From: Mycoemilia scoparia
Taxonomy: Eukaryota > Kickxellomycota > Kickxellomycetes > Kickxellales > Kickxellaceae
Reading direction: 5' to 3'
Length of the DNA: 64,000 nt
Assembly (NCBI GenBank): GCA_027575805.1
Contig: JANBPU010000007.1
Coordinates: 62,001-126,000, forward strand
Shown here: positions 10,254 through 29,283 of the stretch, piece after piece
Position numbering within the stretch: position 1 is the first letter of the stretch
How the letters are laid out: the number at the start of each line of letters is the position of its first letter
Translations under genes and position numbers: made by a program
The notes under the pieces: generated by a model
The model's database searches: none
The model's input: the letters and a program-made list of their open reading frames with translations, nothing else
What the model was told of the DNA's origin: nothing

Positions 10254-12644
10254 CTTATTATTTAGAAATTATGTGCTATTTTGATATTGTAGTAGTAGAT
10301 TTTGCAAATAACTGGTCTTTATAGGGGTAATGGGGAAAGATGGAAGAGAATATAGACAATTGGTACAAGTACAGTTGGACAAAAGGCGTTTGTTATAAAA
10401 TAAAGGAGAAGGAAGGAATCACTCAAGAAATACAAGTAACTACGAAAAATGTGCAGGGATGCCAGGAATAAATATAGAGGAGCCATAGGCTTTTATTTGG
10501 GCTTTCTGACCTTGTGGCTCTTAGTGTGGCACACAAAGGACATTTTGGCCATCATCAAAGCTCAGAGAACAAAGGCTGAAAGGGGGTGGGCTTTTTGTTC
10601 CAAAGACTCTTCGGATGCAAGCATATTGGATATCTGGGGAAGGGTGCAGCAAACATAGGAACCAATAACGCATTCCTGTTGTTTGGTTATAAGAAAAAGT
10701 CCTCAAATACACTCCAAGCAAAGGTCTTTACGATGTTTTATATCACACCTGTTAAGTGGCTAAGACTTATTTGTACAAAGCGAGTGATTGACACTAATGA
10801 CCGTTTTCTCTTGAAAACAGCATTTAATGCAAAAGTGTGATACTTTCATAACACAATTAAGGCTTGGCGCTCATTTTGAGGTTGCCTTGAGGGAGCGCTT
10901 TTGGCTTTTGAAGAGCTATAGTCGTGCTGTATAGTATATCCTTTCTAACATATGGATGCATACTGTCATGTTTTATTATAAAGGCCAAATGCCTTAACAA
11001 AACCCATGCTTGGAATAGGTTGACAATATAGTATTAGAAAATTGCTTTGTAAATGGATAGTTAACTGCAAATACGATACGCAAACGGATCCGTGGCATTT
11101 GATCCGAGTACCAACCAGCGGCCTCTCTATTTCTCACTCTCTCTCTTTCAAGTGCCACCACCACCGCTTGTCTGCCACATAGTAGTAACCTTCGTGATCT
11201 GCTTTGGAATATTGTCTTCAGATTCATAAAGCGAGCCCGTATTGTCTGATCCCTTAAAGTCGTCACATCCATCGAATCACTGGATGCCCTGTATATCGGT
11301 CTGAGCATCTCATGTGCCCAGGGGTGTACAGAGGTGTCGGCTAACTAATTAATCCATTTGAGCATTTGACCAATTGATAGATTCTAGCAATCCAAGACAT
11401 TTAAGACATTCAACTCTCGGATGTAACTTCGGGTCATCTGACGCACCACAGCAGCTCCAAAGAAATGTACAGAGTTGGTCTTTAACCATGTTCAAAGCTG
11501 ATTTGTTTGCTAATCGAAATGTTTGGTTACTACTAATAGATGTGTGGATCCCGTATATTACAATTCGAGAAAACACACATTTACATCGATTTGATGACAT
11601 AGTAGGATTATTCAGACAAGTATGCAGGTTCCTCCATCAAAAGTGGAGGAGCTCTGTAACCCTATGCCCTCAGCAAATTTGGTCCAAAAGTCAAACATTT
11701 CAGGCTGGCATTGGAGAGATTGTTCTGGTTAACTTATAGAGAAGACTCCCATAGTAAGTTGCTTACAATTAAATCACTAATATTCGGAATTGATGAATGT
11801 TTGAATACTTTGTTCAATATAAACATTGTTCGTTTATATCCAATGGCCATCATGCCTCAAAGAAAAACAGTGCATAAGCCGTAACACGAACAAATAAACA
11901 AGGTTTAATCATGATCCCTAGACATCGTTTCCATAAAAAGTGTGGGATAGTGTGATCAATCTGTTTATTTGATTAAAGCATCCAAACAAACATTTTCGAG
12001 TAAATACCTGAAAAGTCACTCTTTGGCTATTTGATAATGATAGTGGTGATCTGTTTGAAAGTAGAGCATCATCTCGATTCAAGGCCAAACCACAGCAGAC
12101 TAGGAAATGTAAATCCCTTGAGGAGCATCAGAAGATGCCAGCCAGGCCTTGAAGGTATCAGCGTTGAAGTTTAACGGCATTAAAACGAAAATAGTGGCAT
12201 AATGCCAAGTATGAAAATCCCTGGATTTTTGAGGCCTCATTAGCTTGGAATCTCACTTGGACAAACATTAAAAGTACAATATAATCACAAACAATGTAGT
12301 TTTTCCGGCGCCAGCAGGAATCATACATCTGTCTATCTTCATTGTCTTCAAGGACCTCCAACTAAGAAGTCTTGCTACTGGATCATCATCCCCCAATACC
12401 AATGGGATATCTACATACACATTTGTCAGCAGCAAGCCATTAGTGATGGACGGTGGTATTCAAGTCCCAGCACCCATGATGAAGGCTTGAATCTGAGCTG
12501 CCATTATTAATCAGAGCACAGGTAGTAGAAAATTAATATATCTAGGAAATATATGCATGCTTTTATAATCTTTTATTACTATTATCAAAAAAAGAAGGGG
12601 GAGGGGGGGGGGTTTAATCAAAAGCTAGGTAATGTTACAACAAA
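10254..12644. other. 2.4 kb without a supported gene; scattered coding-like fragments
   Basis: No complete gene could be built. Minus-strand fragments that look coding-like include an ORF from ATG 11308 to 10994 (104 aa), a segment around 11349-11500 ending CLKCLGLLESINW, and segments near 12010-12120 and 12160-12460. They cannot be joined into one frame with convincing splice sites. They may be a decayed gene or chance. A G-run (12600-12612) lies just downstream of DFR1. Confidence 0.35.
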
Positions 12645-13340
12645 CTAGCTTTTCAAAAAAAGTTGGTACTCGTACTGAAGTCCATTTTCCTGCACAACAC
12701 CTTTTTGGATTTCAAAGGGTACACGTTCCTGCAAAGCCTCGAATGATTGACGAGAAAAGATATTCGAGTTGATCTCTGGGAAAAATGTGTCACAGGAGTC
12801 TGCTTCAGGAAATTGGACTCTTGTCAAGAACAACTCGACTTGATTTGGTGATTCCATAGATGCCTTATAGACGCCATGGCCACCAATGGCAAACACATCC
12901 TGTATGTATATGTCCGAGTGGCTATTATTGTTCAGCTCGTCGATAAGTTGAAGAGCTTCATCGAGGTCCTTTGCCTGAGCAACTAGTGGGCTGTTTTCCT
13001 TTGCAAGAAGGTCTTTATTGCTGGTGAGCACTATATTATAGCGATGGTTGAGAGGACGAAACTTGAGTGGGATACTTTCCCACGACCTGCGACCCATTAT
13101 ACAGGCATTAAGGACTCTCTTTTTCTTGTCGCCAAAGTAAACGTACGTAGCATCCTTGGTGACTTGGTTGTTTTCCTTTTGCAAATCCTTGGGAAGCTTT
13201 ATTGTTCTTGTCATCTTGGTAAAGTAAGCCAGCTCGTTCTTAAGCTGCCATGGTATGTCGCTGTTGCGACCTATGGCGTTGTTTTGGGCAGCGGCGACAA
13301 TGACCTTGATCACTCTCTTGGGGGTATTAGTAGAAGGCAT
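12645..13340 (-). CDS. DFR1: Dihydrofolate reductase
   Basis: DHFR reduces dihydrofolate to tetrahydrofolate with NADPH, which supports thymidylate and purine synthesis. It is an intronless ORF of 231 aa. I chose ATG 13340; the five codons upstream are open but begin with TTG. Family blocks are clear: VIVAAAQNNAIGRNSDIPWQLKNELAYF at the N-terminus (catalytic acidic residue in the NELAYF segment), then CIMGRRSWESIPLKFRPL (cofactor loop) and DVFAIGGHGVYKASM. It ends LQYEYQLFLKS, the usual final strand. Length is typical for fungal DHFR (about 200-230 aa). An insertion between the second helix and the GRRSWES block is modest. Confidence 0.95.
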   Translation of the reverse strand: MPSTNTPKRVIKVIVAAAQNNAIGRNSDIPWQLKNELAYFTKMTRTIKLPKDLQKENNQVTKDATYVYFGDKKKRVLNACIMGRRSWESIPLKFRPLNHRYNIVLTSNKDLLAKENSPLVAQAKDLDEALQLIDELNNNSHSDIYIQDVFAIGGHGVYKASMESPNQVELFLTRVQFPEADSCDTFFPEINSNIFSRQSFEALQERVPFEIQKGVVQENGLQYEYQLFLKS

Positions 13341-13980
13341 TAAGGAAAAATGCAAATGCAGAATAACATTGGAAGGCTTTCTAAAGAGGATGCCAGGTCA
13401 CACGGTATATATACCCTCAAGCTACAAAGCTGGTCACATTTTGGTTATGGGTAGACCAGCAAAAAAGCTAAACACCCCAGCCAGATGCTTAGCATGGTTG
13501 GGGGCTTTAGGAATATGAGCTGTTGCAAAAGAACCGCCGAGCTGTTGTATCAGGTTCAACACAATGATGTCTCCCACTGGCAAGCCCACACACAAGGATG
13601 TGTTGCTATCACCGCAACTAATGAGATAATTAAAGTCATGCGTTTGCTCATATTCATTTGCGAATGCATAAACCTGCTTTGACTATTGTTCAAGTAATCG
13701 AGTCAGCCACATAGCAATCATCCGCTACGAGCTTTCCCACGGATAGGTTTACATATAAAGCCCCAGCATGTCCAATGCGACACCACAATTTGGAATTTGC
13801 TGAAAACATGTAGTTAGCATCACAGATTGAATACCATTTATTCAAACGTAGTAGTCAATGATAGTTTGGAAACTAATATTTAGGTATTAGAGCAATGCTG
13901 GAATAGTTTATACTTTAATGAAGAATGGCAAAAAGTATATATTTGGGGTTATCTTGTTATCTAACTGGGTTAATAAAGTG
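13341..13980. other. Intergenic region between DFR1 start and PRP19 end
   Basis: It contains the DFR1 promoter side and the PRP19 3' end. No gene was seen. Confidence 0.5.
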
Positions 13981-15819
13981 CTACTGTGGAGCTCCATAGA
14001 AGCGAATGGTGCGATCCATCGACGTCGTGGCAAATTGGCAAGAAAGCGGATGTGTCCAAGTAACACCTGATACCTCCATTGTGTTATCATCATTTTTATA
14101 TAACTCGTGCCAGCCTTTGGCTTGATAGACCCTAGTATCCTCGCCGCCAATGGCCAAATAAGCACCAGTACGATCAAACTTGGCTACCTTAACGACACTA
14201 TTGTCGCCCCAGGCATTCCACTTTTGTTCAGGTGATTGTTCCCGCAGGTTAATTGTAAATGCAGTGGCCTGTTTTCTAAGATCCCATATATCAACAATGC
14301 CACCATGTGCAGCGGCCAAATGGTATCCGTTTTCGCTAAAGCTAATGGAAGTAATTGGGTCTTGACTCTGCGACGTGAATTTGGCAATAATGGATCCCTG
14401 TGACTTTACATCCCATATGGCAACAGTAGACTCAAGGGTTCCGGTGGCAAACAGTAGGCCATCCGGATGGAAAGCGGCGGATGCAAACCCAGAGCTTTCC
14501 TCGGACTTTGCTGTAAAGTATGTTGTAGTAGTTTCAATGTCGTGCAAACACCAAGTGCTATCAAGAGATGCACTGGCAAAGTATTTACGGCATGGGTGGA
14601 CGTCTAGTGCCGTGACTTCACCTGCATGCTCTTTGATTATAGATTTCTTTACCCAACCATTGGGTTTCTCACTTGGTGCCCATACTCGAACCGTTTTATC
14701 GGCTGATCCTGTCAAGCAAAGATCTTTGGAGCCATCCTCGTCAGTATAACACCAGGCTACAGTGTTAACCTTTTTGGTATGGCCCTTCAGAGTACTGACA
14801 GTTTTTTCTTCCTTAACATTGTAGATCTCGGCATGTTTGTCAATTCCTGCAGTTAGAATGTAGTTTCCAGAGATGTCTGATGCAACGGAGAGTATCCCGG
14901 GATGGGTGGAGGAGTGGAGTGAGTCCACACTTGATGTCTGAGTAAATGTGCGGATCGTGTCTGCAGGGGTTATATCTTTTGGAAGTTTGCGCTTCTTGCG
15001 TGCTTTGGAGAGTTCTTCGGATTTGGCTTTAATGTTGTCGACTACCTTATCCATGGGTGACTGCTCAGAGCCATTGGTACCATCAATATCCATAGAGTCT
15101 GCAGAAGCAGCATTAGTGCCATTGGACGTAGCAACAACGGTCTGTGATAAGTGCGACTTGATGTCAGCAAGGGCCCTAAGAAAACAAGCAGTTTTAAGCT
15201 CAGTCAAGTGGAATCGGCAAATCAGAAAAACAATGACTAGTTTTCATTTAAAATTAAAGCTTACTTTCGGGCTTCGTCTCTTTCTGTCATCAATCGGGCA
15301 ATAACACGACAAGCAGCATCGTGCTGATATAGAGCGTGGGTCAATTCCTCTCGCATCTTTTGGTATTGTTGCTTAAGCGTATAGGATTCCAAGACAATGG
15401 CATCCCACTCGTTCTGCAGTACAGATAATATTGATGGCACTGATGTCATCGCAGGGGGGCGGGGTGCAACGACGGGTACCTCTATAGCACAAAGGAACAA
15501 TAATTAGCCAAGCTTCTCACACGTTTGAAAAAATATAATTTGGTCTCTTAACGCGTAAAATTACCTTTGCTGAGGGCAATCAAGTCTGTTTCAGACAAGT
15601 CGTGGTCAGTTCCTGGCTCCTTCCCATTCTCTTCTAAGTATTTTAAGAGTATTCTTTTTTCATATAGCTTTCCGCTTTTAGGAGAAACAACAGGCTCCGT
15701 TGGAACCTCTCCAGATACTATAAGCAAAAAATGTGGTTATGTTAAAATTGTCGCGTTGTTCTGGCAATCTAAAGGTACGATTTATGCCATTATAACTTAC
15801 ATGCACACAGGAAGCTCAT
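13981..15819 (-). CDS. PRP19: Pre-mRNA-processing factor 19 (U-box E3 ligase with WD40 propeller)
   Basis: Prp19 is the core ubiquitin ligase of the NineTeen complex, which stabilises the activated spliceosome. Exons are 15801-15819, 15565-15717, 15265-15481 and 13981-15175, giving 527 aa. The first exon is only 19 nt (MSFLCA plus one base). Exon 2 encodes the U-box ([20 protein letters not shown]...LSETDLIAL). Exon 3 carries the coiled-coil tetramerisation helix ([38 protein letters not shown]). Exon 4 completes this helix, adds a KKRKLPKD linker and encodes about seven WD40 blades from residue 230 ([39 protein letters not shown]). Length and order match the family. The start lies 233 bp from the RPL4 start on the other strand. 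Confidence 0.95.
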
Positions 15820-16052
15820 TTCCGCAATTTATCACGTAATAGCAAAAGAGGACAGAGGTGAAGAAACATTGGTCATTTTTTGGGTTATATTTCCTGTTTG
15901 TAGATGTGTGGAGTACATAGTTTTGATTATTTGATCTGATCAAGAACGGCATCTCAAAAGTGTTAGACAACCAAAAAGGCTGCCAAGCCAAGGAAGCGCC
16001 GGATTCAACCTCTTTACCTACATATCCAGCCAGGATTTATATATTTGTTACT

Positions 16053-17325
16053 ATGGTAAGTCTTGCATCCATCACTGGATAGTAAAAGCACACACGTATA
16101 CGCCGTGCAAGAATGCATCCACTTTGATTTGAGCCCCATATGGCGCTATTGAGGATGTGAAAGTACATAGTGCGAAGATCTACAACTAATTTGGGTGAAA
16201 ATGCAATGTCATTAGGCCGCACATCCCGTTGTTAGCGTTTTTGGTTTGAACGGCAGCAAGCTTGACAGCACTGTCCCCCTCCCCTCGGTCTTCAAGGCTC
16301 CAATTCGCCCTGATGTTGTTCAGTTTGTTTACAAGAACATGGCCAAGAACAACCATCAGCCATATGCCGTTTCTCGCCACGCTGGTGAGCAGACCTCCGC
16401 TGAGTCATGGGGTACTGGTCGTGCCGTTTCTCGTATCCCCCGTGTTTCTGGTGGTGGTACTCACCGTGCTGGCCAGGCTGCCTTCGGTAACCAGTGCCGT
16501 GGTGGTCGTATGTTCGCACCCAACAAGGTCTGGCGCAAGTGGCACATCAAGACCAACCAGAACCAGAAGCGCTACGCTACTGTTTCTGCCGTTGCTGCCA
16601 CTGGTGTTACCTCCCTTGTCACTGCCCGCGGTCACCGCATCGAGCAGATCCAGGAAGTTCCCCTCGTTGTCTCTGACGATGTCCAGGGCATCAACAAGAC
16701 CAAGGAAGCCGTTGCTCTCCTCAAGGCCCTCAACGCCTACGCTGATGTCCTCAAGGTCTCTTCCTCCCGCAATATTCGTGCCGGTAAGGGCAAGCTCCGC
16801 AACCGCCGCCACCGTCAGCGCCGTGGTCCTCTCGTTGTCTACACTGAGAACAACGGTGTTGTCCGCGCTTTCCGCAACCTCCCAGGTGTTGAGCTCGTTA
16901 ACGTCACTCGTCTCAATCTCCTCCAGCTCGCCCCTGGTGGTCACCTTGGTCGTTTTGTGATCTGGACCCAGAGCGCCTTCAGCGCCCTCGACAAGGTCTT
17001 CGGTACTGAGAGCACTCCCTCTGAGCAGAAGAAGGACTACACCCTTCCTGTCTCAGTCCTCTCCAACACTGACATCACCCGCGTCATCAACTCTGATGAG
17101 ATCCAGAAGGCTCTCAAGCCCGCTGGTCCCAAGCGCACCTCCCGCCCATATGCCCAAAAGAAGAACCCTCTTCGCAACACTGCCGTCAAGGTCCGCCTCA
17201 ACCCCTACGCCGCTGCCGTCATCCGTGCTGAGACCACTGGTGCCACCAAGAAGGCTAAGAAGGTTACCAAGAAGGCCAGCCAGCACGCCAGCCAGGAATT
17301 CATTGACAGCCTCCTTGCCCAATAA
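16053..17325 (+). CDS. RPL4: 60S ribosomal protein L4 (uL4)
   Basis: A structural protein lining the peptide exit tunnel of the large subunit. Exons are 16053-16055 (the ATG alone) and 16216-17325, giving 370 aa. The join is supported because ATG is followed directly by GTAAGT, and exon 2 continues [15 protein letters not shown], the normal L4 start. Family blocks include [67 protein letters not shown] and [18 protein letters not shown]. Codon use is strikingly C-ending and GC-rich (CTC, CGC, AAC, AAG) compared with AT-rich neighbours, as expected for a very highly expressed gene. This bias also creates long antisense ORFs. No C/D or H/ACA snoRNA signature was recognised in the 160-nt intron. 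Confidence 0.97.
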
Positions 17326-17824
17326 GCTTGCTGCTATTTACTGGATCTTGGCTTTATTTGATATTTTTCATAGCAGTTTTGTAGGTAAAATTCTTTTGGG
17401 CTATATCCGATGATATATTACCCATTGAATATACATGCTATTGAAACCAATTATTTAATTTTAATGTGATTGATATACCTTTATTTAGTTTACAATTGTC
17501 TAAGTGAAATTGGGCTTATTTTCGCAAATGTCACTTCTATGGTGTGTAAAGCCATTGCATTTTTGCATGATATCATAAATAAGCTGGATGTTTAACATTT
17601 TTGGCTGTCAGATGCACTGATTTGTAGGTTATTCAGTTGAACTTTAAAACTCTTAAATCGATCAAATCAGATTAGATCATGCCTATCACTTTCATTTGGC
17701 CTATCAGTTACAGACAGAAGTTCTGAAGAAGACAGCTCAATTTGAAAAAGCGCGCAAGTGTTTTGGCTTTTCTAAATCTATATATTGCACGTATATATTA
17801 ACCAATACTAAATTATCATACACG
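17326..17824. other. Intergenic region between RPL4 and ATP18
   Basis: AT-rich; RPL4 3' UTR and ATP18 promoter. No gene was seen. Confidence 0.5.
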
Positions 17825-18226
17825 ATGCCCGCTTTCAAGGCCCCCTTCTGGAAAATGATGCACCCATTCATTCTTGGTGGTGCTGGCACACTCCTCCTTA
17901 TTTCCAAGCTCCAGGATTCTATGCTTAAAGGTATGTAGATACTTGATAAAAACACAATAATTATTGTCGGCTAGATTCTGTTGAATTTGTCAGTCTAGCA
18001 GCAGCAGCAGCAGCAGCAGCAGCAGAGGAAATAAGAAAACATTTGGATTTGACCTGAGGATTCGTAATTTACTGGCATTGCTGACAAGACGATCATAAAC
18101 ATGTCCCTGCTAATTTGGTTTGCATTATTTTTATTACTGTTATTAGGTCCTACCTATGCCAACGATCCACGCAATCCCTACTACGCTGAGCTCCAGGCTG
18201 CCAAGCACAAGGAAGAAGGCCACTAA
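17825..18226 (+). CDS. ATP18: Mitochondrial F1Fo ATP synthase subunit J (i/j family)
   Basis: A small inner-membrane subunit of the Fo sector near the dimer interface. Two exons, 17825-17930 and 18147-18226, give 61 aa. The N-terminal half has a single membrane helix after a short aromatic/basic start (FKAPFWKMMHPFILGGAGTL). The second exon gives the hallmark C-terminal motif NDPRNPYYAEL, close to the NDPRNP motif of yeast Atp18. Length matches (yeast 59 aa). The 216-nt intron is GT-AG and carries a CAG repeat. Family assignment rests on the NDPRNP motif, the size and the topology. Confidence 0.85.
18000..18026. repeat. (CAG)n trinucleotide repeat in ATP18 intron
   Basis: About nine AGC/CAG units in a row inside the single ATP18 intron, so untranslated. 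Confidence 0.85.
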
Positions 18227-18724
18227 ATGCATTTCAACGTGGTTAAACCGTAGATCTTTAGACAATATTTCCATATCGTATGTACAAAGATGTTTTTTCG
18301 GTTTTTGCTTCTTTACCACTGCGCGTTTACTTTACAATATTGAAGCATAAATTAAGAAGTCTAAACACATACAAAATACAATACGAATAACCAATATGCC
18401 TGACACTAAATCATGATGTTATATTGTATGGACAAATTTCACTTGCGATCAGCCATAAAATGACTGTTGTGAGGTCCTGGAAAATTTGGCCCAAGATATT
18501 TAAAATTACCCTGTGTCCACTGAGTCGTGTTTTTTAGTCATATATACCAGACGTGATTTCAGTCATGATCAAACACAAGTTAAAGTTTCATTTGTAAATA
18601 ACGTTAGCTACAAGACATGAGAGCGAATAGTGAACTATAATATTATTGAATACTGATTTACTGACACAACAAACAAATTACAGGAATAATAAAAGGAAAC
18701 AATTGAGGTACTATATATCAAAGA
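18227..18724. other. Convergent intergenic region
   Basis: Between the ATP18 and WDR5 stop codons. AT-rich, no gene seen. Confidence 0.5.
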
Positions 18725-24165
<5,441 letters not shown>

Positions 24166-24806
24166 GATTTGAGAACAAATATGAGAACTTTAGTTTGAGT
24201 ATTTGGGTTATTTGCACAGGTTATCGAGTTGATTTATAGTTTGTACCTATGGATTGTAGATACAAAGATTGAGAGAGTACAGATCTTGGATTGAAGAACT
24301 CGACTACCAGTATTTAAAGATTTTTTACTTGAAAGTTTATTGCTAGATTTAATAGATATAGCACTCTACTGAGTATAGCATCAGGCCTTTGTAATGGGTA
24401 AACATAAATGAACTGCTGGTCCTTGATCTCAATGGTTACTTTTGCATGCATTCAGGCTATAGATTGCTTAAATAGAGTAAAATACCTTTTGACGTAACAT
24501 AAATGTGTTTTCGTGGAAAGCTAACATAAATACGACTATATTGTGTGGGACTCCGTTGTGTCACCTCACATCCGAAAGATATTATGATTTTGAAAACTAA
24601 TAAAAATGAGAGATGTTCTATTATAACATTTTTTATTATTTCAAATGAAACACGCAGAAATATCGTCTCCTTTGGAGATATCGAACGTGGAGGTAAAAAA
24701 ATAAACCAGGTGCCAAAATCTTTCAAAGGTTTTTATTGATTTAAGCCCAAAAATAACCACCCACATGCATCATTTATCTTTCTAGCTTGAACGGTCATTT
24801 AAGACC

Positions 24807-24837
<31 letters not shown>

Positions 24838-25351
24838 TATAGGTTGTAAATCATCAGAAACAACCAACATATCAATAGCGAAGCTATTCTTTCTTTTCAA
24901 AACACTGCCTAAACACAAATATAGATGCTCTTTAAATGCTTAATGAATGTTTTGGTATTTCATCAACTTTATTTATCATTTAAATTAAATCCATAGCTAA
25001 AACATTAACTACTACTAATAAACAAAAGTACATAATATCTATACGACTCTATGTGCCAACATGGAATATGATGATTTACTTGAGTCAAAGTAAATTGAGA
25101 CACAAGTACTTAAATACCATTCTAATAATGCAGATTCTATGGGGAAAGGTAATACACATTAGTGCTGCTGAGCTGGAATGTGCTGTAAATCCAGTTCATA
25201 AACTGTGAGCCTTTAGACCAAACCCGGCCAAATACTATCAACGGTGCCATTTTATCAGATATATTTCTGATTCTCAGTTATGTAAAAGCCCAAAAACTAC
25301 CTGATTTTAGGAATTATTAACCTTTACCCATAAGATCACCAAACTTGTCAG
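24166..25351. other. Head-to-head intergenic region between two AAA ATPase genes
   Basis: 1.2 kb separating the CDC48-like and AFG2B starts. It is AT-rich with a TA microsatellite. I looked here for N-terminal exons of AFG2B and found none convincing. Confidence 0.5.
24808..24832. repeat. (AT)n microsatellite
   Basis: About twelve AT units in the CDC48-like/AFG2B intergenic region. No function is inferred. Confidence 0.85.
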
Positions 25352-27788
<2,437 letters not shown>

Positions 27789-27856
27789 TGAAAGATATAA
27801 TTATTGCTGTATTTTACCCAAAGCTAACAAGCAGACTTATTTCTGCCTGTGGTAAA

Positions 27857-29088
27857 CTATGAAAATACATCATCACTATCCATATTAGATTCTTTGACCG
27901 TGTCACGCAATTCTCTTTCCCCTTCTTCCTTCTCATCAAGATATTTGTACCTATTGATATATAAATCCCCATTAATACGTAGTCTAAATGATCAAAAGTG
28001 GGTTGCAGTGGTAGAGAATAGTTCCAACTGATAATACTTGCAGCAGGCTTGATGGATTCTTTGCTGGATTTTTGGTGTAAAATAGTCGACGGTCTATGTC
28101 TTTGACTACATCAATGCTGATGTTCTTTTGCCCTTTGATCATGTCCTGTATAGCATCGGTTGTTTGATACAGACTGTTTAGGGATTTTGCGTCGTATTTT
28201 GTCGTCAAGTAGCTAAGAGCCCAAAAGTCAGTGGTCAGTCAATAACTGTGTACCAAATAGTACTTTCAACATACATACATGCATGAATGGACACCCAGGC
28301 AACATCGAATCGGCCCATCCAAAGTTTTAAGTAGTATCTTACCTGTCAATCTCATACTGAGTGTCGGTCGATGCCAATCTCCATGCCGCCAATGCAATTT
28401 GTGGAGGCATGTAGTGGAAGCAAGCATCAGTATAAAGGGATTTATAAATGTAAGATTCGGCCTTTTCGTACGTCTGAGTCAATAGATCAAAGTCCTGGGT
28501 ACTCGATTGTATGTCAAGATACAGACCATAGGACGACTTGTACGGGTGATAAACAGAAAATTCAAACTGGAGACTTTGCGAAATGACGAATTCGTATTTT
28601 AAAACATCCTCGCTGGTTATTTTTGATTTGGCCAATGGCTTGATAAAGTCATTTATCTGAACAAAAGAGTTTTCGGTCTTTGTTGCCAGATACACGCATG
28701 TGGCCATTATATTCTTGGGATTGTAGTCCATTACTGTGTTGTGTATATAGAACCTCTTGAAAAATGTCATGGCTGTCGCCATTACCTGACTTGGGAGTCG
28801 ACAAAGCTTGGCGTACTTTGCTATGCTTTGTTTGTAAAAGTCGATAAGATCCAGCTCGTCTTTGACTGACAAATATTTTCCTTCAGCTAAAGCCACCACA
28901 TCCTCTGCCTTCTTTGCTGCGTCGATTTCATTGCTCTTTTGTCGGAGTTCATTCTCTTTCTTTAAATTTTCTTTTACTCTAGAAATAGATAGCCTGTTAT
29001 TTCCCTCTCTTATAGCCGCCAGCTCCGATTTAGAAAACCTCCAGTGGAGGTATTGCGATGACTGTTCATAAAGCTCCTTCTGAACCAT
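27857..29088 (-). CDS. CCL1: Cyclin H (TFIIH kinase cyclin, Ccl1-like)
   Basis: Cyclin H pairs with Cdk7/Kin28 in the TFIIH kinase module that phosphorylates the RNA polymerase II C-terminal domain. Exons are 28343-29088, 28042-28212 and 27857-27950, giving 336 aa. Family hallmarks are YEQSSQYLHWRFSKSEL at the N-terminus, then cyclin fold 1 (FFKRFYIHNTVMDYNPKNIMATCVYLATKTEN; EFVISQSLQFEFSVYHPYKS) and fold 2 (PPQIALAAWRLAS). A charged insert around residues 40-65 precedes the first fold. The second intron (27951-28041) has a GC donor (GCAAGT); a GT donor three bases further in would shift the frame and hit a stop. The gene ends 68 bp from the AFG2B stop, tail to tail. Confidence 0.92.
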
Positions 29089-29283
29089 CAGTATAAAATA
29101 TTAAAAGTGTGGGCTAGATAAAAATGACAAACCCTAGCGCGAATGCAACCTGCTTTGAAGCTAATAATTTCAATTGGCAATAAAAATCAATAATAGTATT
29201 TAAGAGTTGTTTTGATGTTATGGGGACATACGGCTAAACTGTATTTTTTTGTTGGAAAACACCAAATAAAGTACTGCAAAGAG

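Noticed and set aside
16056..16215. Possible snoRNA in the RPL4 intron (RPL4 introns host snoRNAs in vertebrates)
   Set aside because: No matched C (RTGATGA) and D (CTGA) boxes or H/ACA signature could be found.
16262..16960. 232-aa ORF in another plus frame of RPL4, and a 179-aa antisense ORF at 16405-16944
   Set aside because: Both are by-products of the strong C-ending codon bias of RPL4. Their composition is Leu/Ser- or Val/Gly-repetitive and they have no family features.
24806..24834. AT repeat considered as a replication origin or recombination site
   Set aside because: Only a dinucleotide microsatellite. Many similar runs occur in the window and nothing supports an origin.
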